From Bacteroidia bacterium (GTDB lineage: Bacteria; Bacteroidota; Bacteroidia; Bacteroidales; Paludibacteraceae): a DNA stretch of 64,000 nt. The stretch covers positions 186,001 to 250,000 of the forward strand of contig RZYM01000001.1 in assembly GCA_009930305.1 (NCBI GenBank). The letters are read 5' to 3'. The notes under the pieces were generated by a model. That model ran no database searches. It saw only the letters and a list, made by a program, of their open reading frames with translations, and was not told the origin of the DNA. A program made the position numbers and the translations under genes. Shown one piece after another: positions 15,829 to 24,154 of this stretch. Every line of letters starts with the position of its first letter. Within the stretch, counting starts at the first letter, position 1.

Positions 15829-16752
15829 ATGGATTACATAAAAGAAATAAATAAACTAAGAAAAGATAAAAATGCAGTAATAATGGCTCACTATTACCAA
15901 TCTAGTGATATCCAAGATATAGCAGATAATGTAGGAGATAGTTTGCAATTAGCTCAATGGGCTTCTAAAACAGATGCAGATATAATAGTTTTATGTGGTG
16001 TTCATTTTATGGGTGAAACAGCAAAAATTTTATCTCCAAATAAGAAAGTACTCATACCTGATATTGAAGCAGGATGTTCATTAGCAGATAGTTGTCCTGC
16101 TGAAGAATTTGAAAAATTTATAAATAAACATCCTAATTATAAAGTTATATCTTATGTAAATACCACAGCAGCTGTAAAAGCACTTTCTGATGTATTAGTT
16201 ACTTCGACAAATGCTAGAAAAATTGTAGAATCTTTTAATAAAGATGAAAAAATTATTTTTGGTCCTGATAAAAACTTAGGTAATTACATTAATAGCGTAA
16301 CAGGCAGAAATATGATATTATGGAATGGAGCATGTCATGTACATGAAAAGTTTTCAGTTGAAAAAATTGTTGCATTAAAAAAAGAATATCCAGATGCACT
16401 GGTATTAGCTCATCCTGAATGTAAGGCAACAGTTTTAGCAATATCTGATTTTGTTGGTTCTACAGCAGCTATATTAAATTTTGCAGGAAAATCAGAAAAA
16501 AATAGATTTATAGTTGCAACAGAAAGCGGAATTTTACATAAAATGAAACAATCATATCCCAACAAACAATTTATACCAGCTCCTCCTGATGATGCAATAT
16601 GTGTTTGTAATGAATGTAGTTACATGCGTTTAAACACTCTGGAAAAATTATATAAATGTTTAAGAGATGAAACTCCTGAAATTAAAATAGATCCGGAAAT
16701 ACGCGAGAAAGCAGTTAAACCTATTTTGAGAATGTTAGAACTATCAAAATAA
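15829..16752 (+). CDS. nadA: Quinolinate synthase NadA
   Basis: Condenses iminoaspartate with dihydroxyacetone phosphate to quinolinate in de novo NAD synthesis, using a [4Fe-4S] cluster. At 307 residues it is of the compact type. Cysteines that fit the cluster ligands are C83 (AGCSLADSCP), C169 (NGACHVHEKF) and those of CVCNEC (258-263). The substrate motifs MAHYYQ (residues 19-24) and YVNTTAAVKA are present. nadB and nadC are not adjacent. Sampled stretches are about 20-22% G+C, lower than mnmG or dprA, and the gene is isolated between a long AT-rich gap and a convergent gene, so acquisition from an AT-rich donor is possible but not shown. Confidence 0.95.
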   Translation: MDYIKEINKLRKDKNAVIMAHYYQSSDIQDIADNVGDSLQLAQWASKTDADIIVLCGVHFMGETAKILSPNKKVLIPDIEAGCSLADSCPAEEFEKFINKHPNYKVISYVNTTAAVKALSDVLVTSTNARKIVESFNKDEKIIFGPDKNLGNYINSVTGRNMILWNGACHVHEKFSVEKIVALKKEYPDALVLAHPECKATVLAISDFVGSTAAILNFAGKSEKNRFIVATESGILHKMKQSYPNKQFIPAPPDDAICVCNECSYMRLNTLEKLYKCLRDETPEIKIDPEIREKAVKPILRMLELSK

Positions 16753-16753
16753 A

Positions 16754-18679
16754 TTAAAATTTAAAGGAAACTAAAAGCCTTAAATCTATTTTTTTATTTC
16801 CTATAATTTCTTCATTTGCACTACCTATAATTTCTCTATCTGTATAAAAATTTAATCCAGATTTAAAATATATAGACCATTGAGGTGATGGCATGTATTT
16901 AAACATCAAGCAATTCCGAAATCCTTGACCTGAATAAGCAGGAGAGGAATATGCGAATAAAACGTCTTTTTCGTAGCAGTATATTCTATTTTCATATAAA
17001 GGAACATCAAAAAATGCGCATCTAACGCTTATTTGCAATGGAATTTTTCTAAAAATGTAATTGAAATCCATATATAAAAGCCAAGCATAATCAATATTTG
17101 AATCCTTTTTATATAGATTGGAATGAGCCCCCGTTTGAAAAGTAAAAAAATCACTAAGTTTAGCTTGATATATAAATTTCCAAGTGTGTTTTCTATAATT
17201 AGTAACTATTTGTGTATGTGATAAATCATTATCATTATCGTTGACACTCATTTGTTTACAATTATATCTGAGTAAGAAATTATTATTATTATTTGGCGTA
17301 TAAATTGCCTGAAAATAAATTTTATAACCCTCAGAAGGCTGTTTTATTTGATATTTAAAAGATTTGAAAGCAAAAAGATCTGCAAAAGTCGAAATCTTCC
17401 AAAACCTAAATGGTTTAATCTCAAAACCAATTAATAATCCTTGTTCATCATTCAAACCAGATTCTGAATATGCGCATCCGTATGTCGAATTGTATTTCAA
17501 ATCGTAATACCTATATAGTGCAGAAAAACTCAGTTTTTCATTCATAAGAAAATTAATATGGTTTAGAGTTGCAAAACCGCCTTTTTCATTAACTGCAAAT
17601 TCTCCGGCTATATAAAAGCGTTTAATTTTAGCCCTATAATCTAATCCTACATTAATTTTATTAGAAAGTATTTCGTAGCAAAAAGAACTCCCAATTTTAA
17701 AAAATTTATGTCTGTAAAGAATATTGCATCCTAAGGAGTAATTGTTATTAGTGTTTTTTTTGAGAAAAGATGAAATTGTACGATGATAACTTTCTGAATT
17801 ATACCGGGTATGAGATGCAAAGGCAGATACTTGTATTTTGTTGAACTGCCAAGTAGTTGCAAAACCTCTAAGAAAACCTTGTTCTGAAACAGAAAAAAAA
17901 GGCTGGAATCCATCTTGTCTTTGACACAAAGCAGCTAAATTATTAGAGTTTAAATGATACGAATTTGATTTATAAATTAATCCTTGTCCAAAATTTGCTT
18001 TAAAATCACCAATAATCAGTAATTTGCAATGTTTAATGTCTTTGATAGAAATATGACCTGAATAAAAATCAAATCCTTTATTGTATTTCCAATCAAAAGG
18101 TTCTCCTGCATCTTTGTCCATACTAATAGCAATACTTGCGTTCTTATGTGTAAATGCATATTTAAAATATGATGCCCAAGCTTTTCCTAAATAAACTCCA
18201 TTTGTGTATCCTTTTTTTTGTGGAAAACCATAATCGCCTCTAATAGTAATTCTATGCTTTGCAAACTTGAAAATATTCTTTAAGGATACCTTTGCTAAAT
18301 CGGGTTTAGGATATACTGTTATGAAAGGCATACAGTTAGAAATAGTCTCATCATCAAAGTCTTTTATTAATGATAGTTCATATATACTTTGAAAATCACC
18401 ATAGTCAAATCTATACTCCAAAAGATTCTCTATTTGCGTTTCATTTAAAAAAGGGAATTGTTCCAGATGCTCTCTGTTTATTTCGTTGAGATTCATAGGG
18501 GTTTCAGCAGCCTTGTACAGGAAATCCGCAATACTATTATTATCATCAACATCATTATCATCATGTATATTTTCTGAAAATTCAGATACAATATCTTCAA
18601 TGCTTTTTGTAGCAGGTGATGAAAATACATTGATACATATAAACCAGAAGATGAATATAAAAAAAAGCAATATTTTCAT
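16754..18679 (-). CDS. Secreted helix-hairpin-helix protein with predicted outer-membrane beta-barrel
   Basis: A 641-residue protein with a signal peptide (1-20), an acidic spacer (28-50), and a ComEA-like tandem helix-hairpin-helix region at ~61-122 (MNLNEINREHLEQFPFL, YGDFQSIYELSLIKDF, ISNCMPFITV). The DNA-backbone-binding glycines of classical ComEA hairpins are replaced (PFLN for PGIG, KDFD for KGIG). Residues ~135-641 are a succession of alternating-polarity, aromatic-rich strands ending in LRLLVSFKF, as in an outer-membrane barrel with a C-terminal Phe. It overlaps the upstream gene by 4 bases, so the two are coexpressed. Similar proteins occur in Bacteroidetes, but I know of no established function; DNA uptake is only a hypothesis. 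Confidence 0.75.
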   Translation of the reverse strand: MKILLFFIFIFWFICINVFSSPATKSIEDIVSEFSENIHDDNDVDDNNSIADFLYKAAETPMNLNEINREHLEQFPFLNETQIENLLEYRFDYGDFQSIYELSLIKDFDDETISNCMPFITVYPKPDLAKVSLKNIFKFAKHRITIRGDYGFPQKKGYTNGVYLGKAWASYFKYAFTHKNASIAISMDKDAGEPFDWKYNKGFDFYSGHISIKDIKHCKLLIIGDFKANFGQGLIYKSNSYHLNSNNLAALCQRQDGFQPFFSVSEQGFLRGFATTWQFNKIQVSAFASHTRYNSESYHRTISSFLKKNTNNNYSLGCNILYRHKFFKIGSSFCYEILSNKINVGLDYRAKIKRFYIAGEFAVNEKGGFATLNHINFLMNEKLSFSALYRYYDLKYNSTYGCAYSESGLNDEQGLLIGFEIKPFRFWKISTFADLFAFKSFKYQIKQPSEGYKIYFQAIYTPNNNNNFLLRYNCKQMSVNDNDNDLSHTQIVTNYRKHTWKFIYQAKLSDFFTFQTGAHSNLYKKDSNIDYAWLLYMDFNYIFRKIPLQISVRCAFFDVPLYENRIYCYEKDVLFAYSSPAYSGQGFRNCLMFKYMPSPQWSIYFKSGLNFYTDREIIGSANEEIIGNKKIDLRLLVSFKF

Positions 18680-19503
18680 CTCTTTTTAAACTTGTAGTAT
18701 AAACCAAATGCTGAAGATACACCTAGTTTCGTATCGTAACTTACACCAAAATCGCAACCAAAAGATTTAAAATTTAATCCGATACCAAGGGTAGAAACTA
18801 AATTTTTTTGACCACATAAACCGGCTCTAATAGTGACAATTTTGATAGGTTCGTATTCTATACCGCCACCAATAAGAATAGGTGAAGTTAATTCTTTAGA
18901 TATCTCAAATTTAAGAAGAATGTTTTTTTCAAATTTATAACTGATTCCAATCTTAAAAATAGAAGGTATACGTATTTTTGAATTGGTACAATGAATAGAT
19001 GAAAATGATAAATTATAGGCATGTATGCTAATATTCAAAGCTCTAGTAGGGAAAACAATCATACCAAATTGAACAGATGCTGTACTTGCAACACCTTCAT
19101 CTTTTGATAATAAAACGCCGATATAATCTAATTCTAATCCTATAGAAAAGTAAGGCTTAAACCATCTTGAAAAAGCTATTCCTGCGGATATCTCACCATA
19201 TTCGGAGAAACCATAATAATCTATTGATGCGCACCATGTTCCAAATTTACAAGGATAAACCAATCCTAATTGTCCTCGTCCAAGAGAGGGTAGAAAATAA
19301 GAGTTGCTGTACGTAGTTTGTATAATGGTTGATTCACACAATGCTGCAACAGCTTGATTGTAAGGGACATAATTTTGATTTATATTTGCAGACGCATTGG
19401 TTTTACCTATAGCAAAACCAACGGGGTCTATTCTATTTCCTAATTCCATTGCATAAAAGCAATGTGGAAAAATAATTAAAAGCAGGAAAAATGAGCGTTT
19501 CAT
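18676..19503 (-). CDS. Outer-membrane beta-barrel protein, PorV/PorQ-like fold suspected
   Basis: A 275-residue protein with a signal peptide (MKRSFFLLLIIFPHCFYA, cleavage near 18) and then repeated amphipathic strands with Gly and aromatic residues (GRGQLGLVYPCKFGTWCASIDYYGFSEYGE, VSYDTKLGVSSAFGLYYKFKKR). The first mature residues GNRIDPVGFAIGKTNAS and the overall length resemble small barrels of the PorV/PorQ or type IX accessory group, but no diagnostic motif secures this. It is the first gene of a two-gene operon; its ATG overlaps no other gene, and the stop overlaps the start of the helix-hairpin-helix barrel protein. The pair probably forms an outer-membrane complex (inference). Confidence 0.65.
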   Translation of the reverse strand: MKRSFFLLLIIFPHCFYAMELGNRIDPVGFAIGKTNASANINQNYVPYNQAVAALCESTIIQTTYSNSYFLPSLGRGQLGLVYPCKFGTWCASIDYYGFSEYGEISAGIAFSRWFKPYFSIGLELDYIGVLLSKDEGVASTASVQFGMIVFPTRALNISIHAYNLSFSSIHCTNSKIRIPSIFKIGISYKFEKNILLKFEISKELTSPILIGGGIEYEPIKIVTIRAGLCGQKNLVSTLGIGLNFKSFGCDFGVSYDTKLGVSSAFGLYYKFKKR

Positions 19504-19528
19504 GCGTAAGAAAAATTAAAATGGTGCA

Positions 19529-19536
19529 CAAAGATA
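19529..19536 (-). promoter_or_regulatory. Promoter -7 element for the outer-membrane pair
   Basis: Minus-strand TATCTTTG, 26 bases from the start codon at 19503, with TTG on the minus strand at 19558-19560 (21-base spacing) as a possible -33. It is interleaved with the divergent promoter at 19549-19556. Confidence 0.55.
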
Positions 19537-19548
19537 CATATAATGAAT

Positions 19549-19556
19549 TATTTTTG
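19549..19556 (+). promoter_or_regulatory. Promoter -7 element for the DUF4294 gene
   Basis: TATTTTTG fits TAnnTTTG and lies 12 bases before the ATG at 19569, so the leader would be only about 5-7 bases. Confidence 0.4.
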
Positions 19557-19568
19557 TCAAGAGAATAA

Positions 19569-20177
19569 ATGAAAAATAGATTAATCATATTATTTATTAC
19601 AGCATCAATATTAAGTTGTGTCTATGTAAGTGCGCAGAATTACTATTACAGTGAATCTTTGCATGGCTATATATTGCCATTTGCAGTATATGGAACAGAT
19701 ACAATACCTTGGGTAGAATTGCGCGAAGTTCCTATTTATCCTTCCTTAAAAAACAAAAAGCAAGAACAATTTTATTGGAAAACAGTAAGGGATGTGAAAA
19801 AGGTTTACCCTTATGTAAAAATAGTAGGAAGCGAATATGCTCGTATTAACAGCATGTTTGATACTATTCAGGATATAAAAATCCGAAAAAAATTTATGAA
19901 AAAATATGAGAAAGATCTGCTTAAAAAATATGAACCTACATTACGAACATTTACCTTATCACAAGGTAAAATGATGATAAAACTAATTGATAGAGAAACA
20001 GATAAAACTTCATATACCTTGATTAAGGAGTTCAGAGGGGGCTTTGTTGCTTGGTGGTGGCAAGTTTTTGCCAAATTGGTAGGGGCCGATTTGAAAGAGG
20101 ATTATGATTTCTCAAAAAAAGAAAAAGACCGTATAATAGAAAGAGTAATCACATTATATGAAGCCGGTTTGTTGTAA
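19569..20177 (+). CDS. DUF4294 family secreted protein
   Basis: A 202-residue protein with a signal peptide (residues 1-22, ending YVSAQ). The body matches DUF4294, a Bacteroidetes-specific family of unknown function: VPIYPSLKNKKQEQFYWKTVRDVKKVYPYVK (in part), then a long basic helical region (IRKKFMKKYEKDLLKKYEP), LSQGKMMIKLIDRET and FRGGFVAWWWQVFAKLVG. The region after the signal is alpha-helical and very basic, and has no evident catalytic motif. It stands directly upstream of proS, separated by a hairpin and the proS promoter. Confidence 0.85.
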   Translation: MKNRLIILFITASILSCVYVSAQNYYYSESLHGYILPFAVYGTDTIPWVELREVPIYPSLKNKKQEQFYWKTVRDVKKVYPYVKIVGSEYARINSMFDTIQDIKIRKKFMKKYEKDLLKKYEPTLRTFTLSQGKMMIKLIDRETDKTSYTLIKEFRGGFVAWWWQVFAKLVGADLKEDYDFSKKEKDRIIERVITLYEAGLL

Positions 20178-20183
20178 ACCGGC
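20163..20183 (+). terminator. GC-rich hairpin at the end of the DUF4294 gene
   Basis: GCCGGTTT (20163-20170) pairs perfectly with AAACCGGC (20176-20183) around a 5-base loop. The stop codon lies inside it. There is no T-run after it, so termination would be weak, and the left arm overlaps the possible -33 element of the proS promoter. Confidence 0.4.
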
Positions 20184-20199
20184 AAATTAACTATCTTTG
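20168..20199 (+). promoter_or_regulatory. proS promoter
   Basis: TTTG at 20168-20171 and TATCTTTG at 20192-20199 are spaced by 20 bases, as in Bacteroidetes primary sigma-factor promoters. The leader to the ATG at 20225 would be about 20 bases. Confidence 0.7.
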
Positions 20200-20224
20200 C
20201 ACTTACTTATAACATTTAGGTGCA

Positions 20225-21697
20225 ATGGCAAAAGAATTAACACCACGTAGCGAAAATTACTCGCAATGGTACAACGATTTAGTAGTAAAAGCAGACTTGG
20301 CTGAAAATTCGGCTGTTAGAGGCTGTATGGTAATTAAACCTTATGGTTATGCCATTTGGGAAAAGATTCAACGTCAATTGGATCAAATGTTTAAGGACAC
20401 CGGTCATGTTAACGCATATTTCCCATTGTTTATTCCAAAATCATTTTTAAGCAAAGAAGCTGATCATGTAGAAGGCTTTGCTAAAGAATGTGCTGTTGTA
20501 ACTCACTATCGTCTTAAAAAGAATCCGGATGGAAGTGGGGTGATTGTTGATCCTGCAGCAAAATTAGAAGAAGAATTAATTGTTCGTCCTACCTCAGAAA
20601 CAATTATTTGGAGCACATACAAAAACTGGATTCATTCATATAGAGATCTTCCTATTTTATGTAATCAATGGGCTAATGTTGTTCGCTGGGAGATGCGCAC
20701 ACGCTTATTCTTACGTACTGCAGAATTTTTGTGGCAAGAAGGTCATACTGCTCATGCAACAAAAGAAGAGGCGGAAGAAGAAGCTGTTAAAATGTTGAAT
20801 ATATATGCCGATTTTGCAGAAAATTTCATGGCCATACCGGTTTTGAAGGGTGTTAAATCAGCAAAAGAACGCTTTGCCGGAGCTGTTGAAACATATTGTA
20901 TTGAGGCATTAATGCAAGATGGTAAAGCTCTCCAAGCCGGAACATCTCACTTCCTTGGTCAAAACTTTGCTAAGGCATTTGATGTTACATTTATGAATAA
21001 AGACAATAAACAAGAATTAGTTTGGGCAACATCATGGGGTGTATCAACCCGTTTGATGGGGGCTCTTATTATGTCGCATTCGGATGATGATGGTTTAATA
21101 TTACCTCCAAATCTTGTTCCTTATCAAGTAGTTATTGTTCCTATTTACAAGAGTGATGAGCAATTGAAAGATATTGATGCAAAGGTTGATACAATTGTTG
21201 CTAATTTAAAATCACTAGGAGTATCAGTTAAATATGATAATACTGATAATAAACGTCCGGGCTTTAAATTTGCAGAATATGAGCTAAAGGGAGTTCCTGT
21301 GCGTTTAGCAATTGGAGCACGCGATTTGGAAAACAATACAGTAGAGGTATTCCGTCGTGATACAAAAGAAAAAGAAACACGCAGTTTAGACGGAATAGAG
21401 CAATATGTAAAAGACTTAATGTCTGATATTCAATCTAATATATACAAGAAAGCCTTTGATTATCGTTCTTCTGTTACACGTGAAGTTAATACTTATGATG
21501 AATTTAAGGAAGAAATAGAAAAGGGTGGGTTCTTGTTATGCCATTGGGATGGTACTACAGAGACAGAAGAAAAAATCAAAGAAGAAACAAAAGCAACAAT
21601 ACGTTGTATACCTTTGGAAGGAGATAAAACTCCCGGCAAGTGTATGGTAACAGGCATGCCATCGAAACAAAGAGTAGTATTTGCCAGATCATATTAA
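20225..21697 (+). CDS. proS: Prolyl-tRNA synthetase, archaeal/eukaryotic type
   Basis: Charges tRNA-Pro. The 490-residue protein is the short form without the bacterial editing insertion, as is usual in Bacteroidetes. Class II motifs are visible: motif 2 region [24 protein letters not shown] (residues ~156-179, in part), the proline-site stretch [15 protein letters not shown], and motif 3 [24 protein letters not shown]. The anticodon-binding domain follows (VVIVPIYK), then a C-terminal domain ending VVFARSY as in the archaeal type. The stop codon is followed immediately by a run of eight C's and the polysaccharide operon. Confidence 0.96.
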   Translation: MAKELTPRSENYSQWYNDLVVKADLAENSAVRGCMVIKPYGYAIWEKIQRQLDQMFKDTGHVNAYFPLFIPKSFLSKEADHVEGFAKECAVVTHYRLKKNPDGSGVIVDPAAKLEEELIVRPTSETIIWSTYKNWIHSYRDLPILCNQWANVVRWEMRTRLFLRTAEFLWQEGHTAHATKEEAEEEAVKMLNIYADFAENFMAIPVLKGVKSAKERFAGAVETYCIEALMQDGKALQAGTSHFLGQNFAKAFDVTFMNKDNKQELVWATSWGVSTRLMGALIMSHSDDDGLILPPNLVPYQVVIVPIYKSDEQLKDIDAKVDTIVANLKSLGVSVKYDNTDNKRPGFKFAEYELKGVPVRLAIGARDLENNTVEVFRRDTKEKETRSLDGIEQYVKDLMSDIQSNIYKKAFDYRSSVTREVNTYDEFKEEIEKGGFLLCHWDGTTETEEKIKEETKATIRCIPLEGDKTPGKCMVTGMPSKQRVVFARSY

Positions 21698-21705
21698 CCC
21701 CCCCC
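21698..21705 (+). repeat. Homopolymer tract of eight C's between proS and the flippase gene
   Basis: Eight consecutive C's lie between the proS stop codon and the TTG start of the flippase, in a region of about 25% G+C. Such runs can slip during replication. Here the tract is outside both reading frames, so any effect would be on initiation or transcription. Confidence 0.6.
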
Positions 21706-21709
21706 ATTT

Positions 21710-22969
21710 TTGATCACTAAAGAACTTATAAAAAATAATAAGCGAGAAGTAAAAGATGTATTTTATTTGATCGCTTTACAGGGTCTTAATTATGTAGCCC
21801 CACTAATTGTATATCCTTATTTAATGGTCACATTAGGTGCTGAAAAATTTGGATACATAGGATTTTCAATGTCAATATGCACCTATCTGATGCTTATTGT
21901 AGATTTTGGGTTTAATTTAAGTGCAACAAAGCGAGTGGCATTGTATAAGGATAATAAATCAAAGCTAAATGAAATATTTTCAGCTACAATTTACGCTAAA
22001 ATATTATTATTGATAATAAGCTTTCTGATATTGGTTTTATTTGCTTTTATACCACAATTTAAAGTATATGTTACAACTATGTTTATTGTGTTTTTAATGG
22101 TTGTTGGTAATACTTTCTTGTTCATCTTTTTGTTTCAAGGCTTGGGTGAAATTCGTTGGGTGTCCATTTTTAACGCAGTGGCTAAATTGTCGATTCTGCC
22201 GCTTACGTTTTTTGTCGTTAAATCATCCGAAGATTATTTGTGGGCTGCTTTTTTGCAAGGCGGAGTGAGTGTTTTTGCTGCCGTTATTTCCTTGTTTATG
22301 CTGGCAAAAAAACGGTGGGTTTCGCTTTTGCCGATAGATGTTAAAGCCGTTAAAATCGAAATGAAAGAAAGTTGGCCTTTATTCCTTTCTTCGGCAGCAA
22401 CAAGTGTATATACGGCAAGTTTTGTAGTGATCTTGGGATTTTTTGCTACACCGGCCGAAGTAGGACAGTATTCAGCGGTCGATCGGATAATGCGTGCCAT
22501 GTGTTATTTGGTACTGATTCCGATTCTGCAAGCTTTTTATCCGTACGTTAGTCGTTTATCTAAAGAAGATAAACAACAAGCAAAAAAAACGGCTCGTAAA
22601 TTATTGTTCTTGGTATTGGGATGTATGGTTCCGCTTGCTGCCGTTCTGTTTTTTGCTTCTCCGTTCGCCGTCCGCTTTTTAGGCGACGATTATCTGGGCA
22701 CGGGTGTGTTATTCCGAACAATGGCGTTTGTCCCTATTTTCGTCGGATTAAGTGGTGTGTTCGGACAATTGTATTTGTTAGCATTAGGCGATGAAAAAGA
22801 CAAGCGTTGGTTTCAACAAATCTATTTTATTGCAGCTGCCGTAGCACTGCTTTCTGTGCTGTTGTTAACGCCTTATTATTTTGCCCAAGGAGCCGCGTGG
22901 TCGTTGTTATTGACCGAAGCGGTGGTCGCAGGGTTGATGTGGTCACGAATTAGTCGATTAGGGAAATGA
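21710..22969 (+). CDS. Polysaccharide flippase (Wzx-type, MOP superfamily)
   Basis: A 419-residue membrane protein with about 12-14 hydrophobic helices, of the polysaccharide-transport MATE/MOP type: it would flip lipid-linked repeat units across the inner membrane. The N-terminal segment LNYVAPLIVYPYLMVTLGAEKFGYIGFS is typical of Wzx proteins. The start is a TTG at 21710, with no in-frame ATG at a plausible place; it is in the same frame as proS, separated by the proS stop. Sampled 60-base lines are 20-28% G+C up to about 22140 and 45-50% from there on, an abrupt change within one gene. It ends in a 4-base overlap with the next gene. Confidence 0.88.
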   Translation: MITKELIKNNKREVKDVFYLIALQGLNYVAPLIVYPYLMVTLGAEKFGYIGFSMSICTYLMLIVDFGFNLSATKRVALYKDNKSKLNEIFSATIYAKILLLIISFLILVLFAFIPQFKVYVTTMFIVFLMVVGNTFLFIFLFQGLGEIRWVSIFNAVAKLSILPLTFFVVKSSEDYLWAAFLQGGVSVFAAVISLFMLAKKRWVSLLPIDVKAVKIEMKESWPLFLSSAATSVYTASFVVILGFFATPAEVGQYSAVDRIMRAMCYLVLIPILQAFYPYVSRLSKEDKQQAKKTARKLLFLVLGCMVPLAAVLFFASPFAVRFLGDDYLGTGVLFRTMAFVPIFVGLSGVFGQLYLLALGDEKDKRWFQQIYFIAAAVALLSVLLLTPYYFAQGAAWSLLLTEAVVAGLMWSRISRLGK

Positions 22970-24150
22970 ATACGTACATTATTATTTTTGTTATAGGAAT
23001 GCTTTCGATTTCGGATTTTATTTATCCGAACCAAAAAAAACTGTATCATGATGTGGCATTCAAGGTGGCGTTTTTATTTTTCTGTATAGCTGTTTCTATT
23101 AAATATTATGTAGTTCCAGATATTACTATTTATGTCCCTTTGTACGAAAGTTTGATCGATTTTTCGGCAATATGGAAACAGCTTACTACGCAATCATATG
23201 TTGAACCAGGTTTTATTGTATACTGCGGAATTTTAAATTTTCTCGGGTGTGATTATTGGACAATGACTTTCATTGTTTCTGTTTTTTATTTTTATACAAT
23301 CTATAAAGTACTGACAAAAATTACAACGTGCAAGACATTTGCTTTATTGATGATAGTTTATTCTGAGCAGTTTTTATATTTGACAGAATATAGACAATCA
23401 ATTGCTGTTTGCCTTTTTATACTTGGTTTTTTATCTTACTTGGAGAAAAAGAAATGGAAAGTTTTTTTGTTTTGGGTATTAGCTTTGCTTTTTCATAAAT
23501 CAGCATGGATAGTCATTCCTTTACAATGGGTAATAATGCTGATATGTGACAAAAAAACATATTCCCGGAAATGGTTCCTTTTTCTATTGTTTGTTTTTGT
23601 GTTGTGCCTCGTTATCCCTTTGAAAAGTATTTTGATGGAGCTGGTTAATTGCCTACCAGTTAATGAAATTTCCAAATCAATAGGTCACCATTTGAGTTTG
23701 TTTAAACCGATGCAATTTGTAGCGTTAGTGTATATATCCTTTTTGTGCTTTGCATATACATATTCTTCTAAAAAATTAAAAGGTTCATGGAATGCACTAC
23801 TGCTGTTTTTTGCAATCTTGGTAACCGTATTGTACCAGAATTTCTTTTTGCTGCAACGTGTTCGCTCATATTTCGTCCCGTTAGTTGTTGTATACTGTAT
23901 ACAATTGTATACAAGTGAGCGTCGTAATAATCAATTTTGGAAACAATTGATTATATGCAATTGTTATGCCGTATGTGTTTATATGCTTACTATCGGTTAT
24001 TTTACGACCAAAAGAAAATTTGAACAGCGAAATATGGACATGAATTATACGACTGTTTTTTCTTTGGTAAAAAAGAAACCAAGTGAAATTAAAAAAGAGA
24101 ATATGCGTGAGGCTAACTTTTTTTGGAAAAATATTTACCTAAAAGACTAG
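22966..24150 (+). CDS. EpsG family polysaccharide polymerase (Wzy-like)
   Basis: A 394-residue membrane protein with about ten helices. The family signature region is seen near residues 135-160: LTEYRQSIAVCLFILGFLSYLEK followed by LALLFHKSAWIVIP, where the conserved Arg-Gln and His-Lys/His-Ser positions of EpsG/Wzy-like proteins fall. It would polymerise the repeat units brought over by the flippase. It starts at the ATGA overlap at 22966 and is followed after 4 bases by a glycosyltransferase. Being the only such protein in the cluster, it is the best candidate for the polymerase. Confidence 0.85.
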   Translation: MNTYIIIFVIGMLSISDFIYPNQKKLYHDVAFKVAFLFFCIAVSIKYYVVPDITIYVPLYESLIDFSAIWKQLTTQSYVEPGFIVYCGILNFLGCDYWTMTFIVSVFYFYTIYKVLTKITTCKTFALLMIVYSEQFLYLTEYRQSIAVCLFILGFLSYLEKKKWKVFLFWVLALLFHKSAWIVIPLQWVIMLICDKKTYSRKWFLFLLFVFVLCLVIPLKSILMELVNCLPVNEISKSIGHHLSLFKPMQFVALVYISFLCFAYTYSSKKLKGSWNALLLFFAILVTVLYQNFFLLQRVRSYFVPLVVVYCIQLYTSERRNNQFWKQLIICNCYAVCVYMLTIGYFTTKRKFEQRNMDMNYTTVFSLVKKKPSEIKKENMREANFFWKNIYLKD

Positions 24151-24154
24151 AGAC

